A stretch of DNA of 64,000 nucleotides, from contig NZ_VDFU01000008.1 in NCBI RefSeq assembly GCF_006152115.1, positions 124,001 through 188,000 of the forward strand, read 5' to 3'. The translations under genes and the position numbers were made by a program. This stretch comes from Rubellimicrobium rubrum (GTDB lineage: Bacteria; Pseudomonadota; Alphaproteobacteria; Rhodobacterales; Rhodobacteraceae). The notes beneath the pieces are model-generated. The model ran no database searches, was not told where the DNA came from, and was given only the letters and a program-made list of their open reading frames with translations. Below, in pieces: positions 47,651 through 55,430 of this stretch (position 1 is the stretch's first letter; every line of letters begins with the position of its first letter).

Positions 47651-48430
47651 GTGCCGAACGACGCCGCGCCCGTCATTGAAATTCGCAATCTTCACAAGGC
47701 CTATGGGTCGCTCGAGGTGCTGAAGGGCGTCGATATCGCCGCGCCCGCCGGGCATGTGGTGGCGATGATCGGATCCTCGGGATCGGGCAAGTCGACTCTG
47801 CTCCGCTGCTGCAACCTGCTGGAGGACAGCCAGCAGGGCGAGGTGGTGTTCTGCGGCGAACCGGTGCTTTGGAAGGGACGCGGCATGGACCGCCGCCCGG
47901 CGGACCGGACCCAGGTGGTCCGCATCCGCACAAACCTGTCGATGGTCTTCCAAAGCTTCAATCTTTGGTCCCACATGACGATCCTCCAGAACGTCATGGA
48001 AGCGCCTCTAACCGTCCTGAAGCGCGACCCGCGCGAGGTCGAGGACAAGGCCCGCGCCTACCTCGCCAAGGTTGGCATCGCCGACAAGGCTGATGCCTGG
48101 CCTGCGCAACTGTCAGGCGGGCAGCAGCAGCGCGCCGCCATCGCGCGCGCGCTCTGCATGGAACCCAAGGCCCTTCTTTTCGATGAGCCCACCTCCGCGC
48201 TGGACCCCGAGCTGGAACAGGAGGTGGTCCGGGTGATCAAGGCGCTGGCCCAGGAAGGGCGGACGATGATCATCGTGACGCATGACATGAGGCTTGCGGC
48301 GGATGTCGCCCATCATGTCGTTTTCCTTCACAAGGGTCGCATCGAGGAGGAAGGCCCTCCCGACCGGCTTTTTGGAAACCCTCGGACGGAGCGGCTCCGA
48401 GGGTTCCTGTCGGCCACGCAGGCCGCCTGA
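47651..48430 (+). CDS. Polar amino-acid ABC transporter, ATPase (HisP/GlnQ type)
   Basis: 259 residues. Walker A SSGSGKSTLLRCCNLLED, Q-loop SMVFQSFNLWSHM, signature LSGGQQQRAAIARALCM, Walker B ALLFDEPTSALD and switch histidine IVTHDM are all intact. The HisP-like segment around FNLWSHMTILQNVMEAPL marks the basic/polar amino-acid class. It drives the two permeases encoded 0.8-2.5 kb further on. The start codon is GTG at 47651, 63 bases after the broken gene. Confidence 0.93.
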   Translation: MPNDAAPVIEIRNLHKAYGSLEVLKGVDIAAPAGHVVAMIGSSGSGKSTLLRCCNLLEDSQQGEVVFCGEPVLWKGRGMDRRPADRTQVVRIRTNLSMVFQSFNLWSHMTILQNVMEAPLTVLKRDPREVEDKARAYLAKVGIADKADAWPAQLSGGQQQRAAIARALCMEPKALLFDEPTSALDPELEQEVVRVIKALAQEGRTMIIVTHDMRLAADVAHHVVFLHKGRIEEEGPPDRLFGNPRTERLRGFLSATQAA

Positions 48431-48462
48431 CAAGAACCGCTCGACCAACAAGGGAAACAACG

Positions 48463-49188
48463 ATGAAAAGACTTCTGCTCGCCTCCGCCCTGGCGCTCTC
48501 GGCGTCGGCGGCGCTCGCGCAGGACGTGGTGCGGATCGGCACCGAGGGAGCCTATCCGCCCTACAACTTCCTGGACGACTCGGGCGAGATCGCCGGCTTC
48601 GAGCGGGAGCTCGGCGACGAGATGTGCCGCCGCGCCCAGCTGACCTGCGAATGGGTCACGAACGAGTGGGACTCGATCATCCCGAACCTCGTCTCGGGCA
48701 ACTACGACGTGATCATGGCCGGCATGTCGATCACCGACGAGCGGGACGAGGTCATCGACTTCACCCAGAACTACTACCCGCCCACGGCATCGGCCTATGC
48801 GGCCCCCAGCGCCGAGGCCGATATCCAGGGTGGCGTCGTGTCGGCCCAGGCGGCGACCATCCAGGCCGCGCATGTCGCCACGACGGGCGCCACGCTCCAG
48901 GAATACGCCACTCCCGAGGAAACCGTGGCCGCCGTCCGCAACGGCGAGGCCGATGCGGTGTTCGCGGATTACGACTTCCTGGCGCCGATCGTGGCGAACT
49001 CGGGCGGCGAGCTTCAGTTCGTGGGTGACCGCGTGCCGCTGGGCGGTGGCATCGGCGCAGGCGTCCGTGAATCCGACACCGCGCTTCGCGACCAGCTCGA
49101 CGCCGCGATTCAGGCCATGAAGGACGACGGCTCGGTGAACGAGCTTCTCGCCAAGTGGTTCCCGGGCGAAACCGTCCCGAGCTTCTGA
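48463..49188 (+). CDS. Polar amino-acid ABC transporter, periplasmic binding protein
   Basis: 241 residues: signal peptide (MKRLLLASALALSASAALA), then the SBP_bac_3 fold with DVVRIGTEGAYPPYNFLDDS, GELGD-type ELGDEMCRRAQLTCEWVTNE and SIIPNLVSGNYDVIMAGMSI, which resemble HisJ/ArgT. Two cysteines (CRRAQLTC) could form a disulfide as in LAO-binding proteins. Ligand likely a basic or polar amino acid or related amine. A hairpin follows the gene. Confidence 0.93.
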   Translation: MKRLLLASALALSASAALAQDVVRIGTEGAYPPYNFLDDSGEIAGFERELGDEMCRRAQLTCEWVTNEWDSIIPNLVSGNYDVIMAGMSITDERDEVIDFTQNYYPPTASAYAAPSAEADIQGGVVSAQAATIQAAHVATTGATLQEYATPEETVAAVRNGEADAVFADYDFLAPIVANSGGELQFVGDRVPLGGGIGAGVRESDTALRDQLDAAIQAMKDDGSVNELLAKWFPGETVPSF

Positions 49189-49197
49189 CCCCTAATC

Positions 49198-49223
49198 CCG
49201 AGGGACACCCAGTGCTCCCTCGG
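49198..49223 (+). terminator. Intercistronic hairpin after the binding-protein gene
   Basis: A perfect 8-bp stem, ccgaggga (49198-49205) and tccctcgg (49216-49223), with a 10-base loop, lies between the binding-protein stop and the first permease. There is no T-run. In several ABC operons such hairpins stabilise the binding-protein mRNA so that it exceeds the permeases; that is the likely role here. Confidence 0.5.
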
Positions 49224-49243
49224 CTCCCGCCCAGGTTCCTGTC

Positions 49244-50131
49244 ATGTGCGCCGACCCATCCACCCTGAGCGATGCGCTCTGGTTCCTGTGCTACCTGACC
49301 ACGGGCAAGCACCTGGGCTTCTACGCCTCGTTCGGAACGGTGCTTCTCCTTCTCTTGGTCACCGCACCGGCAGCTCTCCTCCTCGGCTTCGGGGGCGCCA
49401 TGCTGGCGCGATCGCGCGTGGCGCCGCTCTCCTGGATCGGCAAGGCCTACATCCTGCTCGTCCGGGGCATTCCGGACATCGTCTTCTTCCTGTTCTTCGT
49501 GATCGCGCTGGATCAGGGCTTCGAATACCTTCGGCACCGGCTTCTGTGCCCCGACTGGGACCAGCCCGTGCGTCAGGGCAACGACTTCGTCGTCTGCGAC
49601 ATCGCGAAACTGCCCCTGTCCTCCTCGCCCCAGTGGATGCACGAGGTTTATGGCTTTTTCCTCGCCGTCCTGACCTTCGCCATCGTGTTCGGCGCGTTCG
49701 CGGGCAACGTCCTGTTCGGCGCCATGCGCGCGGTTCCTCGCGGCCAGATGGAAACGGCCGAGGCCTATGGCATGACCCATCGCCAGGCCTTCTGGCGGGT
49801 GCTGGTCCCGCAGATGTGGGTCTATGCTTTGCCGGGGCTGTCGAATCTGTGGATGGTCCTGATCAAGGCCAGCCCTTTGCTGTTCCTCCTGGGCGTCGAG
49901 GACATCGTGTACTGGGCGCGCGACCTTGGCGGCTCCAAGACCCCGCAGTTCACCGACTTCCCGCATGGCGACTGGCGGATGTGGTACTTCCTGTTCCTGC
50001 TGGTCTTCTACCTCGCCTTCACACGCGTCTCTGAGATCGTGCTCGATCGGCTGATGCGGCGGTTCACACACGGACAGGCCGTCGCCGGAGGCGAAGCCCA
50101 GCGCAAGGCCGCCATGGCGGGACCGGCATGA
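49244..50131 (+). CDS. Polar amino-acid ABC transporter, permease 1 (HisQ type)
   Basis: 295 residues, longer than E. coli HisQ (228). The BPD_transp_1 parts are VRGIPDIVFFLFFVIALDQG, FAGNVLFGAMRAVPRGQMET and the EAA loop MTHRQAFWRVLVPQMW. Between helices an extra segment of about 50 residues (including CPDWDQPVRQGNDFVVCDIA) holds two cysteines and should face the periplasm. The C-terminus ends in a charged tail. Start ATG 49244 has only a weak ribosome-binding site. Its stop overlaps the second permease by four bases (ATGA). Confidence 0.9.
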   Translation: MCADPSTLSDALWFLCYLTTGKHLGFYASFGTVLLLLLVTAPAALLLGFGGAMLARSRVAPLSWIGKAYILLVRGIPDIVFFLFFVIALDQGFEYLRHRLLCPDWDQPVRQGNDFVVCDIAKLPLSSSPQWMHEVYGFFLAVLTFAIVFGAFAGNVLFGAMRAVPRGQMETAEAYGMTHRQAFWRVLVPQMWVYALPGLSNLWMVLIKASPLLFLLGVEDIVYWARDLGGSKTPQFTDFPHGDWRMWYFLFLLVFYLAFTRVSEIVLDRLMRRFTHGQAVAGGEAQRKAAMAGPA

Positions 50132-50931
50132 GCTGCCTCGACACCATTCAGGCCTACGCCTTCCGGTCCCTTGGCTACGGGGAACGGGCGCTGCCGACGA
50201 CCGATTTCACCTTCTGCCAGCAGGCGACCCTGATCGGTTCGGGTCTGGCCTGGAACATCTATTTCGGCGTGGTGGCGCTGCTGGCGGGGTTCTTCCTGGC
50301 CATTGGCATCGCGCTGGCACGGACATCCCACAAGGCGTGGGTCCGCAAGCCCGCGGAGTGGTTAGTCTTCATTTTTCGCGGCTCGCCACTCTTTATTCAG
50401 TTCTTCTTTGGCTACTTTCTTTTCCTCAGTCTCAAGGGGCAGTTTCCGGGCCTGGGCATCCTGACCTCGGCTTGGCTCGGGGCACTGATCGTGCTTTTCT
50501 TCAACACCGCCGCCTACTCGGCCGAGATCTTCAACGGCGCGCTACAGGCCATTCCCAAGGGCGACCTCGAGGCCGCCGACGCCTATGGCCTGACAGGCTG
50601 GACCAAGTTCCGCCGCATCGTGTTCCCGACCATGCTCCGCCTGGCCTGGCCCGCCTACACCAACGAAGCCATCTTTCTGTTCCACGCCACCACGCTGGTC
50701 TTCGTGAGCAGCTTCCCGGCCATCCAGCAGAAAGGGGATGCGCTTTACTACGCGCAGTATTTCGCGGACAAGACCTTCAACCCGTTCGTCCCTTACCCCA
50801 TCCTTGCGGGGTATTTCGTCCTCCTCACCATGGCCATCGTCGGACTGTTCTGGCTGGGGTCGAGGTGGCTCAACCGTCACATGCCCTCCAGCACGGGACG
50901 CTGGCGCGCCAAGTTTCAGGTGATCCGATGA
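50128..50931 (+). CDS. Polar amino-acid ABC transporter, permease 2 (HisM type)
   Basis: 267 residues, with an N-terminal extension (MSCLDTIQAYAFRSLGYGER) before the first helix. Family segments are FRGSPLFIQFFFGYFLFLSL, TAAYSAEIFNGALQAIPKGD and the EAA loop LTGWTKFRRIVFPTM. Partner of permease 1. The following glutamine-synthetase homologue starts 72 bases later on the same strand, so the transporter probably belongs to the catabolic operon downstream. Confidence 0.92.
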   Translation: MSCLDTIQAYAFRSLGYGERALPTTDFTFCQQATLIGSGLAWNIYFGVVALLAGFFLAIGIALARTSHKAWVRKPAEWLVFIFRGSPLFIQFFFGYFLFLSLKGQFPGLGILTSAWLGALIVLFFNTAAYSAEIFNGALQAIPKGDLEAADAYGLTGWTKFRRIVFPTMLRLAWPAYTNEAIFLFHATTLVFVSSFPAIQQKGDALYYAQYFADKTFNPFVPYPILAGYFVLLTMAIVGLFWLGSRWLNRHMPSSTGRWRAKFQVIR

Positions 50932-51003
50932 CATGGCCCCCACGGTTTCTGGCCGTCGGCCCGACAAGCCTCTAGCCCTCCAGAAAGCCAAAAGGTGATT
51001 ACA

Positions 51004-52335
51004 ATGAGCTGGCTCGACCAGCACCCCGAGGTGCGCAACATCCGTTGCGGCGCCGTCGACCTGAATGGACAGGCGCGCGGAAAGCGTCTCCCTGTCCGAT
51101 TTGCCCGCAAGATCGAGGAGGAAGGCACCCGCTTCCCGCTATCCGTGCTCAATCTCGACATCTGGGGCGAGGATGTGGAGGACTCTCCCCTCGTCTTCGA
51201 GATCGGCGACCCCGACGGGGTTCTCCGACCGACCGAGCGGGGCTACGTTCCCATGCCCTGGCTCCAGACGCCTTCGGCGCTCCTGCCCATGTGGATGTAC
51301 ACGGAGGATGGTCAGCCCTTCGACGGGGACCCCCGCCATGCGCTTCGGGCGGTGGTGGAGAGATTCAAGGCCCATGGCCTCACGCCGGTCGTCGCCACCG
51401 AGATGGAGTTCTACCTCGTGGACGACTCCGGGGTGGACCTGCGGCAGGCCCCCTCGCCCCGATCCGGCAAGCGCCGCCCGGGAGCCGAGATCCTGAGCCT
51501 GCGCGCCCTCGACGCGTTCGACTCCTTCTTCAACGATCTTTACGAAGCCTGCGATGCCATGGACATCCCGGCCGAAGCAGCGATCAGCGAGGTGGGCCTG
51601 GGCCAGTTCGAGATCAATCTCAGCCATGTGCCGGACGCCCTAAAGGCCGCGGACGACGCGTACCTGTTCAAGATGCTGGTGAGGGGCTTGGCCCGCAAGC
51701 ACGGCTTCGCCGCGTCGTTCATGGCCAAGCCTTATGAGGATTACGCAGGGAACGGTCTCCACACCCACTTCTCGGTCCTAGACTCCGAGGGGAACAACGC
51801 CTTCGCGAACAGCACCTTCGAGGGGACCCCAGTCCTTCGCAACGCCATCGCGGGCTGCCTCAAGGGCATTCCCGATCTGACGCTGGTCTTTGCGCCCCAC
51901 GCCAACAGCTACGAACGGCTGGTGCCCGAAAGCCATGCCCCGACCGGCATCTGCTGGGCCTACGACAACCGCACCGCCTCGGTCCGCGTGCCGGGCGGCA
52001 GCCTCAAGGCGCGCCGCGTGGAGCACCGGGTGGCGGGCGGGGACGTGAACCCGTACCTGTTCTTGGCGGCCGTGCTGGGTTCGGCCCTCATCGGCATCGA
52101 AGACGACCTGCAACCCCCGCCGCCGATCATGGGAAACGCCTATGAACAGGATCTGGCGCAGATCCCGGATACCTGGGAGCAGGCCATCGAAACCTTCGAG
52201 ACCAGCGCCTTCGTCCGGCGCATCTTTGCACCGCAGCTCATCGACAACTTCGTCATGACCAAGCGGCAGGAGTTGCACTACATGGCCGAGCTTACGCCCC
52301 GGCAACAGCTCGAACTCTATCTCGACACCGTGTGA
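51004..52335 (+). CDS. Glutamine synthetase family protein (gamma-glutamyl amine ligase type), copy 1
   Basis: 443 residues. ATP-dependent gamma-glutamylation of an amine is the expected reaction. Motifs in order: VATEMEFYLV, VGLGQFEINLSH, NGLHTHFSVLDSEGNN, PHANSYERL, and CWAYDNRTASVRVP, which match the GS catalytic core, while the N-terminal beta-grasp part (RNIRCGAVDLNGQARGKRLP) is the PuuA/GlnT kind. It is not a nitrogen-assimilation GlnA: no adenylylation loop of the usual form is seen. ATG 51004 is preferred to GTG 50995 because AAAGG precedes it. A hairpin follows. Confidence 0.88.
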   Translation: MSWLDQHPEVRNIRCGAVDLNGQARGKRLPVRFARKIEEEGTRFPLSVLNLDIWGEDVEDSPLVFEIGDPDGVLRPTERGYVPMPWLQTPSALLPMWMYTEDGQPFDGDPRHALRAVVERFKAHGLTPVVATEMEFYLVDDSGVDLRQAPSPRSGKRRPGAEILSLRALDAFDSFFNDLYEACDAMDIPAEAAISEVGLGQFEINLSHVPDALKAADDAYLFKMLVRGLARKHGFAASFMAKPYEDYAGNGLHTHFSVLDSEGNNAFANSTFEGTPVLRNAIAGCLKGIPDLTLVFAPHANSYERLVPESHAPTGICWAYDNRTASVRVPGGSLKARRVEHRVAGGDVNPYLFLAAVLGSALIGIEDDLQPPPPIMGNAYEQDLAQIPDTWEQAIETFETSAFVRRIFAPQLIDNFVMTKRQELHYMAELTPRQQLELYLDTV

Positions 52336-52342
52336 CCGGTCA

Positions 52343-52365
52343 CCGCCGGGGCTCTTTCCCGGCGG
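52343..52365 (+). terminator. Hairpin after glutamine synthetase-like copy 1
   Basis: A perfect 8-bp stem, ccgccggg (52343-52350) and cccggcgg (52358-52365), with a 7-base loop containing TCTTT, starts seven bases after the stop. No T-run follows, so it is a candidate terminator or mRNA end-protector. Confidence 0.5.
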
Positions 52366-52855
52366 GACGGCTGCTCCTCCGAACCGGTCCAGAGACAGTG
52401 GGCCGGCGCGGATCGATCGCTCCGGTCCGACGAGGCCGGATCGACCTGACGCCGTCCGCAGTTCAGCTTGGCGTTGAACGGACGCAGCCCGTTCAATTTA
52501 CGGCTGTTTGTGTCTCATTATGATTAAAATTGTTTGGAATGCGGGACTCCGTTTCCCAATGCAGCCCCGATGGTGCCCGAATGCCGCCATATCTCGCGTT
52601 AATCTCTTCTTAACCAACACGGGAGGGAAACAGTGGATGCAGAGATCGGCAGAACGTCCTACGCTTCCCGGTTTTGGCCAACAAGGCGAGCCTCTCCCCG
52701 CGTGACCCAGTCCGACCGATCCTGACGGGACCGCGCGGGACGGCGTCCGGCGCAACTCAGGCTCATGCGGCCATCCGAGATCGGATCGCCGCTGCGACGG
52801 AGTGCGCCCCCTCTTCGATCCCTACGTCTTCAATCCCAGCAACAAGGACTTTGAC
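52366..52855. other. Non-coding stretch with AT-richer island upstream of the roadblock gene
   Basis: About 490 bases without a convincing gene, an exception in this densely packed region. The part 52490-52620 is notably AT-richer than its surroundings and contains a promoter-like pair (listed separately). Short frames across it (for example one from 52508) are not protein-like. The stretch could be a long 5' leader of the roadblock-like gene, carry a small RNA, or be the remains of an inserted element. Confidence 0.5.
52497..52524 (+). promoter_or_regulatory. Candidate sigma-70-type promoter upstream of the roadblock gene
   Basis: TTTACG (52497-52502) and TATGAT (52519-52524) are spaced by 16 bases in the AT-richer island. 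If used, transcription would start near 52531 and give a 5' leader of about 325 bases before the roadblock-like gene. Confidence 0.4.
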
Positions 52856-53212
52856 ATGGCTGTAACTTCCATCTCCGACGCCACCAAGATCAGCGGCTTC
52901 ATCGGGGCCTGCCTCGTGGACGGCGACACCGGTCTGATGCTTGCCTCCGAAGGGGGCGGCAAGCTCGACATGAACATGGTGGCGGCGCTCAACACCGACT
53001 TCGTGAAGGCCAAGCAGAACGCCATCGACACGCTGGGGCTGAATCAGGACATCGAGGACATCCTCATTACCCTGGACAAGCAGGTTCACCTGATCCGCCC
53101 GCTGGAGCGGAACCGTTCCATGTTCATCTACGTGGCGCTGGAGAAGGCGAACTCGAACCTCGGCATGGCCCGCATCCAGCTGAAGAACCTGGAAGCGAAT
53201 CTCAAGATCTGA
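52856..53212 (+). CDS. Small roadblock/LC7-like protein
   Basis: 118 residues, alternating strand and helix: DATKISGFIGACLVDGDTGL, MLASEGGGKLDMNMVAALNT, DILITLDKQVHLIRPL and MFIYVALEKANSNLGMARIQ. This is the roadblock/LC7 layout used in bacteria by proteins that modulate small GTPases such as MglA; here no GTPase gene is nearby. A good AAGGA lies before ATG 52856. It sits inside the polyamine gene set but has its own leader and two hairpins at its end, so it is probably transcribed alone and may be unrelated in function. Confidence 0.65.
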   Translation: MAVTSISDATKISGFIGACLVDGDTGLMLASEGGGKLDMNMVAALNTDFVKAKQNAIDTLGLNQDIEDILITLDKQVHLIRPLERNRSMFIYVALEKANSNLGMARIQLKNLEANLKI

Positions 53213-53266
53213 CCGCAGGCGGGGTTTGCCCCATCGCGGTCCAGGGCCGGCCCAACCGGGCCGGCC
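53211..53266 (+). terminator. Two consecutive hairpins after the roadblock gene
   Basis: First hairpin: gaccgc (53211-53216) with gcggtc (53236-53241), enclosing gggg/cccc; it overlaps the stop codon. Second: a perfect 9-bp stem, ggccggccc (53245-53253) and gggccggcc (53258-53266), loop aacc. Only scattered T's follow. Together they should end or protect this short transcript. Confidence 0.6.
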
Positions 53267-53400
53267 GTTGCGTTCCGTCCCTGGCGGGGACGACATGTGC
53301 CACAACGTCTTGGGGGACGGCCTTTGCCCCTGCGCGGAAGGGGGTTGACCACCCCCCCGGGTCCGGGCGTAGGCCTAGGCCACCCCAATACGAGACCCCC

Positions 53401-54084
53401 ATGCTTATCGGCATCCTGCAGACCGGTCATGCGCCCGACGCGCTCAAGCCCGCCCATGGCGATTATCCCGACCTCTTCCAACGGCTCCTCAGGGACAAGG
53501 GACTGACGTTCCGCACCTGGGCCGTGGTGGATGGGAAGTTTCCTTCCGGCCCCCACGATGCGGACGGCTGGCTCATCACCGGATCGCGCCACGGCGCCTA
53601 CGAGGACCACCCCTGGATCCCGCCCCTCGAGCGGCTGATCCGCGACATCCACAAGCAGGGCGTGCCGATGGTCGGCATCTGCTTTGGCCATCAGATCATC
53701 GCTCAGGCAATGGGCGGACGGGTCGAGAAGTGGCCGGGCGGCTGGTCGGTGGGCCGGACCGACTACGACTGGGGCGACGAACGCATCGCTCTCAATGCCT
53801 GGCATCAGGACCAGGTGGTGGAACGGCCCGAGGGCGCCAAGGTGGTCGCCACCTCCCCCTTCTGCGCTAATGCGGCGCTGGTCTACGGGGACAGCATCCT
53901 CACCGTGCAGGCGCACCCGGAGTTCTCGCGTCCCTTCGTGGCCGACATGATCGAGAAGCGGGGGCGTGGGCTCGTGCCCGATCCCCTGCTGGACAGGGCC
54001 AAGGCCGCCGTGGAGCAACCCATCGACGACCAGAGGCTGGCCGACCGGATCGCCCGCTTCTTCAAGGAACGGGTGACGGCATGA
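53401..54084 (+). CDS. Class I glutamine amidotransferase-like hydrolase (possible PuuD role)
   Basis: 227 residues with the triad nucleophile in MVGICFGHQIIA (C94) and the His/Glu in VQAHPEF (H172, E174). The family covers GMP synthase-type amidotransferases and gamma-glutamyl-GABA hydrolase (PuuD). Between two gamma-glutamyl ligase genes and followed by PuuB- and aminotransferase-like genes, it likely removes the glutamyl group from gamma-glutamyl intermediates. Overlap of its stop with the next start (ATGA) supports one operon. A specific substrate cannot be proven from sequence. Confidence 0.85.
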   Translation: MLIGILQTGHAPDALKPAHGDYPDLFQRLLRDKGLTFRTWAVVDGKFPSGPHDADGWLITGSRHGAYEDHPWIPPLERLIRDIHKQGVPMVGICFGHQIIAQAMGGRVEKWPGGWSVGRTDYDWGDERIALNAWHQDQVVERPEGAKVVATSPFCANAALVYGDSILTVQAHPEFSRPFVADMIEKRGRGLVPDPLLDRAKAAVEQPIDDQRLADRIARFFKERVTA

Positions 54085-55430
54085 ACTGGCTCGACAAGAT
54101 CCCCGCCGCCGCGCGGGCCTATCTCGATGGCAGCCGTCTGGACGAGGTCGAGTGCGTCATCGCCGACTTCCCCGGCATCGCGCGCGGCAAGGCCGTCCCG
54201 GCTGCTAAATGGGAGCGGCAGCAGTACTTCCACCTGCCGAACTCCATCTTCTTCCAGACCATCACCGGCGACTGGGCTGAAGCCGCCACCGACGGCTTCA
54301 CCGAACCCGACATGATCCTGCGCCCGGACCTGGCCACCGCCACGGCGGCCCCATGGGCCGTGGACGGGACGCTGCAGGTGATCCACGACGCCTATGACAT
54401 GCAGGGCAACCCCATCGGGATGGCGCCCCGCAACGTGCTCAAGCGCGTGGTGGACCTGTACCGCGCCCAGGGCTGGACCCCCATCGTCGCCCCGGAGATG
54501 GAGTTCTACCTCGTGGGCCGCAACGTCGATCCGGCCAAGGAGATCGTGCCCATGATGGGCCGGACGGGCCGCCCCGCCGCCGCCCGCCAAGCTTACTCCA
54601 TGACCGCCGTGGACGAATACGGTCCCGTCATCGACGACATCTACGAGTACGCCGAGATTCAGGGCATCGAGATCGACGGCATCACCCAGGAAGGCGGCGC
54701 AGGGCAGCTCGAGATCAACCTGCGCCACGGCGACCCCGTGCGCCTGGCCGACGACGTGTTCTACTTCAAGCGCCTGATCCGCGAGGCCGCGCTGAAGCAT
54801 GACTGCTTCGCCACCTTCATGGCCAAGCCCATCGAGGGCGAGCCGGGCAGCGCGATGCACGTCCACCATTCCGTGCTGGATGCCAAGGGCCGCAACATCT
54901 TCTGCGGCCCCGACGGAGAGGAGACGCCCGAGTTCCTGAACTTCGTGGGGGGACTCCAGCGGCATATGCCGGCAGCCATCGCCGTCATCGCGCCCTATGT
55001 GAACAGCTACCGCCGTTATGTGCGCAACCACGCTGCCCCCATCAACCTCGAATGGGGCCGGGACAACCGGACCACCGGGCTGCGGGTCCCGGTCTCATCC
55101 CCCGAGTCGCGGCGGGTCGAGAACCGGCTGCCGGGAATGGACTGCAATCCCTATCTCTGCATCGCGGCATCGCTGGCCTGCGGTTATCTGGGCATGACCC
55201 GGCAACTGGCGGCCGGAGCGATGTTCGAAGGCGACGCCTACCAGTCGGATGCCGAGATCCCCTATTCGTTGTCCGACGCGCTCGATCTGTTCGAAGAATC
55301 GAAGGATCTTCAAAGCGTTCTGGGCGAGGATTTCTCGCGCGTGTATTCCATCGTCAAGCGGACCGAGAACGAGGAATTTCTTCAGGTCATCAGCCCCTGG
55401 GAGCGGGAGCATCTCCTGCTGAACGTCTGA
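54081..55430 (+). CDS. puuA: Glutamine synthetase family protein (gamma-glutamylputrescine synthetase-like), copy 2
   Basis: 449 residues. Expected reaction is ATP-dependent coupling of glutamate to putrescine or another polyamine. The core motifs are VAPEMEFYLVGRNVDP, EGGAGQLEINLRHGD, GSAMHVHHSVLDAKG, APYVNSYRRYVRN and LEWGRDNRTTGLRVP. It is a distant paralogue of copy 1 (which has HTHFSV and SYERLVPES at the same places), so the two may handle different amines. It overlaps the amidotransferase gene by four bases and the oxidase gene by one base (TGATG). Confidence 0.88.
   Translation: MNWLDKIPAAARAYLDGSRLDEVECVIADFPGIARGKAVPAAKWERQQYFHLPNSIFFQTITGDWAEAATDGFTEPDMILRPDLATATAAPWAVDGTLQVIHDAYDMQGNPIGMAPRNVLKRVVDLYRAQGWTPIVAPEMEFYLVGRNVDPAKEIVPMMGRTGRPAAARQAYSMTAVDEYGPVIDDIYEYAEIQGIEIDGITQEGGAGQLEINLRHGDPVRLADDVFYFKRLIREAALKHDCFATFMAKPIEGEPGSAMHVHHSVLDAKGRNIFCGPDGEETPEFLNFVGGLQRHMPAAIAVIAPYVNSYRRYVRNHAAPINLEWGRDNRTTGLRVPVSSPESRRVENRLPGMDCNPYLCIAASLACGYLGMTRQLAAGAMFEGDAYQSDAEIPYSLSDALDLFEESKDLQSVLGEDFSRVYSIVKRTENEEFLQVISPWEREHLLLNV

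Noticed and set aside
51004-52335. Nitrogen-assimilation glutamine synthetase (GlnA)
   Set aside because: The protein is in the PuuA/GlnT group by its N-terminal part and gene context, and lacks the usual adenylylation-loop segment of bacterial GlnA.
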